A stretch of 64,000 bases of DNA. Source: Symbioplanes lichenis. GTDB taxonomy: Bacteria > Actinomycetota > Actinomycetes > Mycobacteriales > Micromonosporaceae. Location of the stretch: assembly GCF_030709675.1 (NCBI RefSeq), contig NZ_JAUZQD010000009.1, forward strand, positions 248,001 to 312,000, in the 5' to 3' direction. The notes beneath the pieces are model-generated. The model saw only the letters and a program-made list of their open reading frames with translations, was not told the DNA's origin and searched no databases. The translations under genes and the position numbers were made by a program. Shown here in pieces: positions 61,332 through 64,000 of this stretch (position 1 is its first letter; every line of letters starts with the position of its first letter).

Positions 61332-62107
61332 CGGTCCAGCGGCAGCCAGTCGAGCACGGCCTGGATGTGCTCGTCCCAGTAGTCCCAGACGTGCGCGCCG
61401 GGGCCGAAGCCGACCTCCAGCGCGACATTCTCCTTGCGGGCCGCCGCGACGAACCGCTCGTTGTGCGGCAACAGGTGGTCCTCGGTGCCGCACCGCACCA
61501 TCAACTCCGGCAGCCGGTCGTCCGCCTTCGTCAACAGGTGCAGCAGGTCGTCGTCGGTGCCGGCCGGGTCGGCCCCACCGAACACCCGGCCGATGAGGTC
61601 GGCGACGTGCGGCCGCTGGTCGTGCTCGAGCATGTACGCCACATCGAGCGCCCCGGACAGGCTGGCCGCCGCCGCGAACCGGCCGGGCTGCCGCAGCGCC
61701 CACTTGAGCGCGCCGTAGCCGCCCATCGACAGCCCGGCGACGAACGTGTCCTCCCGCCGCGCCGACACCCGGAACATGCTCGCGACGATCGCGGGAAGCT
61801 CCTCGGACAGGAAGGTCCAGTGCTTGAGGCCGTACTTCTCGTCGGTGTAGAAACTGCGATGCACCTGCGGCATGACGACGGCGAGACCCTTGGCGGCGGC
61901 ATAGCGCTCGATCGAGCTGTAGCGGGTCCACGCCGTGTCGTCGTCCGTGAGCCCGTGCAACAGATAGAGCACCGGCGGCGGATCGTCCGTGGCGCCTCCC
62001 TCGCCGGAAAGCCCGATCTGCGCGGCCGTCCGCTGCGGCAACAGGACGGTCATGGACGTGCCCAGCTCGAGCGTCTCGGACATGAAGTTGCACCGGATCA
62101 ATGCCAT
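61328..62107 (-). CDS. esterase D / S-formylglutathione hydrolase-like
   Basis: 259-residue alpha/beta hydrolase. Oxyanion/lid L-L-H-G-L-T-D-D-D, nucleophile G-L-S-M-G-G (Ser about 128), acid Asp and His in P-G-A-H-V-W-D-Y-W. It belongs to the FrmB/esterase-D or mycolyl-transferase-like cluster; no signal peptide, so cytoplasmic. The native substrate is unknown. ATG 62107 is used over 62152. Confidence 0.85.
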   Translation of the reverse strand: MALIRCNFMSETLELGTSMTVLLPQRTAAQIGLSGEGGATDDPPPVLYLLHGLTDDDTAWTRYSSIERYAAAKGLAVVMPQVHRSFYTDEKYGLKHWTFLSEELPAIVASMFRVSARREDTFVAGLSMGGYGALKWALRQPGRFAAAASLSGALDVAYMLEHDQRPHVADLIGRVFGGADPAGTDDDLLHLLTKADDRLPELMVRCGTEDHLLPHNERFVAAARKENVALEVGFGPGAHVWDYWDEHIQAVLDWLPLDR

Positions 62108-62159
62108 CCCCGCAGTCTCCACCAAGATCACGCACCGTGTCGAGGCGCTCACCTGCGCG

Positions 62160-62189
62160 TTGGGAAATGTCGTACCCGTCGATTAGTAT
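62160..62189 (+). promoter_or_regulatory. promoter candidate for the unknown protein at 62230
   Basis: TTGGGA (62160-62165), 18 bases, TAGTAT (62184-62189). The expected start at about 62196 leaves a 34-base leader with GGGGAG before the GTG at 62230. Confidence 0.45.
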
Positions 62190-62229
62190 GTGTGTACGAA
62201 AACGGCGCCTGAGCTGCGGGGAGATCACT

Positions 62230-62889
62230 GTGACGACGCCCGTAATGTCCACCTCGATCCCGACCATCCCGCCCTACGCGACAATGCTGGCCTTCACCCG
62301 CTATGTGGCCCGGACCGGCCCGGCGAAGGCCACCTTCGTCGGCGGCCTGCGCCGCCAGCGCGAGCGGCGCAGCGGCTTCAACCCGCACGGTCAGCTCGTC
62401 AAGGCCCTCAAGGCCGACATCGCCTTCCGCACCGGCGGCAGCTATCTCGAGGGCGTCACCGAGCTGGTCAAGCCCCGGTGGAAGCCGCTCTACGAGGCCG
62501 TGAGCACCGGCGCCCTGACCTATCTGCGCTCGCTCGGCGACCCGGGCGAGGTCGGGCTCGCCCAGACCCGCGAGGCGCTGACCTCGGTCGGCCCGCTCGC
62601 CGTGAAGATCAATCCCCACTTCGGCCTGCACCACGAGGACGGGCGCCGCGAGGCCGTCCGGCTGCACTTCGACGAGCAGCCCCCGACGCCCGAGGTGGTG
62701 ACCGCCACCCTCCACCTCATGGCCCGCCACATGGACCAGATCCTGCCCAACGCCGAGCCGGTCCTGGTCGACCTCCGCCGCGGGGTGACCCACCGCCCCG
62801 ACCCGGCGACCAGGACGGGCGACGTCGAGCGCTGGCTCGCCGGCGAGGCCGCGGCCTTCACGGCGATGTGGAGCACCGACGCCGCCTGA
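62230..62889 (+). CDS. hypothetical protein
   Basis: 219 residues, mixed charge, no signal peptide or clear membrane span. The N-terminal part has P-Y-A-T-M-L-A-F-T-R-Y-V-A-R and many Arg residues; the centre has K-I-N-P-H-F-G-L-H-H-E-D-G-R-R. The M-A-R-H-M-D-Q-I-L-P stretch near the end is helical. I do not recognise a family. GTG 62230 is supported by GGGGAG (62218-62223). A strong hairpin follows the stop. Confidence 0.6.
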   Translation: MTTPVMSTSIPTIPPYATMLAFTRYVARTGPAKATFVGGLRRQRERRSGFNPHGQLVKALKADIAFRTGGSYLEGVTELVKPRWKPLYEAVSTGALTYLRSLGDPGEVGLAQTREALTSVGPLAVKINPHFGLHHEDGRREAVRLHFDEQPPTPEVVTATLHLMARHMDQILPNAEPVLVDLRRGVTHRPDPATRTGDVERWLAGEAAAFTAMWSTDAA

Positions 62890-62914
62890 TCCCTGCCGCA
62901 CTCACGGCCAGGCA

Positions 62915-62946
62915 CCCGCCCGCACGGTTCGCGCCGTGCGGGCGGG
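62915..62946 (+). terminator. terminator after hypothetical protein
   Basis: Perfect 13-bp stem CCCGCCCGCACGG (62915-62927) with CCGTGCGGGCGGG (62934-62946) and a TTCGCG loop; no T-run. The rest of 62947-63386 is GC-rich with a 21-bp direct repeat ending GCTGCTCACGGCC (first copy from about 62940, second from about 62959), but no gene. Confidence 0.7.
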
Positions 62947-63311
62947 CTGCTCACGGCCGGGCGGGCGGGCTGCTCACGGCCGAGCCGCGGATCTTGCTCG
63001 CCCGGGCACCGGGGCCGGCCGCTCGGCCGTTGACCGCGCCCGCCGGGGGTTTCCTGCCGGGCCGGGCGAACGGCGGCACACCGGCCGCCCGCGCCCGGCC
63101 GCCCGCCGGCTCGACGGTCCGGCTCATCTGCCCGGCGACGCGTCTCACCCGGGTCGCCTGGGCCGGCGTCGGGGCGGGCGACGCTCCTCTCTCGATCTCG
63201 GTTTCGGGCAGCCGTGCGCTTTGGGGGCTTTGTCCGGGCGGGGCGGGTCCACGGGAAAGCGGACGGAGGCGGGTCGTCCGAACGGTTCGGATTTGTTGGG
63301 GTTTCGGGGTG

Positions 63312-63336
63312 GGAACCGCTTAGGTGCGGGCCGGTT
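63312..63336 (+). promoter_or_regulatory. possible ECF sigma promoter
   Basis: GGAAC (63312-63316), 17 bases, GTT (63334-63336), similar to actinobacterial SigR/SigE-type ECF promoters (GGAA(T/C)-N17-18-GTT). The start would be about 45 bases before the ATG at 63387. Confidence 0.35.
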
Positions 63337-63386
63337 GCGACGATGACTGCGGTGTAGGCGGAAGACGACGTCGGGGGGCGTTGACC

Positions 63387-64000
63387 ATGCAGGTCCGGAT
63401 TGCGGCGCGGGTGGCAGTGGTGGTGGCGGGCATCGCCGGGGCGGGGCTGGTGGCTCCCGTGGCGGCGGAGGCGGCAGCCGGTGCCAGGGCGGCCGCGCCG
63501 GCCGCGGTCGCATACGTGCGGTCCGGCGACGTCTACGTCAGCCGGGGCACCGCGGAGTCGCGGGTGACCACCGGCGGCGGCTGGTCGCGGCCCCGCTGGT
63601 CGCCCGACGGGCAGTCGATCGCGCTGCTCAAGGGCGGGCAGCTGTGGGTCATGAAGGCCGACGGCACCGCCAAGCGCCGGGTCACCACGCGGGCGGCTGC
63701 CGGGCCGAGCTGGTCGCCGGACGGGCAGTCGATCGCCTTCGCGTCGCTGTCCTGCTCGGGCGGCCCCGGGGTCTACCGCATCTCGGCGACGACGGTGAAC
63801 GCCGCGCCCGAGGTCGTCTTCCCCGCGTACTGCCGCGAGGAGGAGCTGCCGGCCGAGCCCGCCGCCCAGGCCGCCGCGACCGGATCGCTCAGCGAGCGGC
63901 TGCGTACGGACGATGCCGTGGCCTGGTCCCCCGACGGCACCCGCGTCGCCTTCCGCGGCGGGGACTGCGAGTCGCTCTACGACGCGTGCCTGACCGTGGG
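63387..64000 (+). CDS. secreted TolB-like PD40 beta-propeller protein (3' partial)
   Basis: The first about 204 residues are in the window, continuing past the end. Signal peptide (1-26; basic start, V-V-V-A-G-I-A-G-A-G-L-V core, A-x-A cut). WD40-like PD40 repeats: W-S-P-D-G-Q-S-I-A at about 71-79 and again at about 110-118, then W-S-P-D-G-T-R-V-A at about 182-190, plus A-Y-V-R-S-G-D-V-Y-V at the first blade. TolB/PQQ-like propellers often bind partners or sugars; the exact role is unknown. ATG 63387 follows GGGGGG. Confidence 0.85.
   Translation, partial: MQVRIAARVAVVVAGIAGAGLVAPVAAEAAAGARAAAPAAVAYVRSGDVYVSRGTAESRVTTGGGWSRPRWSPDGQSIALLKGGQLWVMKADGTAKRRVTTRAAAGPSWSPDGQSIAFASLSCSGGPGVYRISATTVNAAPEVVFPAYCREEELPAEPAAQAAATGSLSERLRTDDAVAWSPDGTRVAFRGGDCESLYDACLTV

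Noticed and set aside
63145..63513. Proline-rich minus-strand ORF
   Set aside because: Overlaps the start of the secreted propeller and is just low-complexity antisense sequence (P, R and H rich).

Overview
The window is very GC-rich, uses many GTG starts and 4-base ATGA/GTGA gene overlaps, and encodes actinobacterial protein families: a PAC2-family proteasome chaperone, the treX-treY-treZ trehalose genes, PP2C/SpoIIE regulators and DUF6401- and DUF6986-type proteins. It reads as chromosomal DNA of a filamentous actinobacterium. An Actinoplanes-like member of the Micromonosporaceae is my best guess, inferred from gene content only. I saw no rRNA, tRNA, CRISPR array, transposase, integrase or phage gene. 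About 60 protein genes are annotated, including one broken toxin gene and genes cut by both window ends.

Layout. 1-4000: end of a YihY/BrkB membrane protein, a stress-type SRPBCC protein and small conserved proteins. 4144-9060: a PAS-GAF-SpoIIE-HATPase phosphatase, a HAD phosphatase, an SDR and a cation/proton antiporter. 9214-11779: a VOC protein, a DUF3072 protein, and an HTH-ClpN pair behind a strong leaderless promoter covered by two palindromes. 11767-14807: a ROK regulator divergent from a HAD sugar-phosphatase and an MFS exporter. 14949-20227: a GYP-repeat membrane protein, a PLD-type phosphodiesterase, and a histidine kinase whose partner regulator has lost its receiver domain. 20212-22640: an operon of a phosphotransferase, a 28-residue ORF and a PCMT-like methyltransferase, preceded by two perfect DnaA boxes.

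22822-32749 is a purine-catabolism region on the minus strand: an OHCU decarboxylase/HIU hydrolase fusion, urate oxidase, 8-oxoguanine deaminase, then malate synthase, a DUF6986 lyase-like protein, allantoinase and allantoicase. Together these take urate to ureidoglycolate and on toward glyoxylate and malate. A secreted CBM-DUF1996 protein sits inside it. 32771-41497: HrpB helicase, a HicAB module with a frameshifted toxin, a GGDEF-EAL protein, and an operon-like set of PP2C phosphatase, membrane protein and anchored glutamate-binding-type protein that resembles a GlnH/GlnX sensor.

42259-51742 is alpha-glucan and trehalose metabolism: glgX/treX-treY-treZ on the minus strand, and a debranching glucosidase, GT4 glycosyltransferase and patatin-like hydrolase on the plus strand. 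52928-64000: an Na+/H+ antiporter with a UBP zinc-finger protein, a lipoprotein, an EcsC protein, a PAC2 protein with a long hairpin just before its ribosome site, a papain-like peptidase with five TIG repeats, a soluble GAF-MCP transducer, an esterase, an unknown protein, and the start of a secreted TolB-like beta-propeller.
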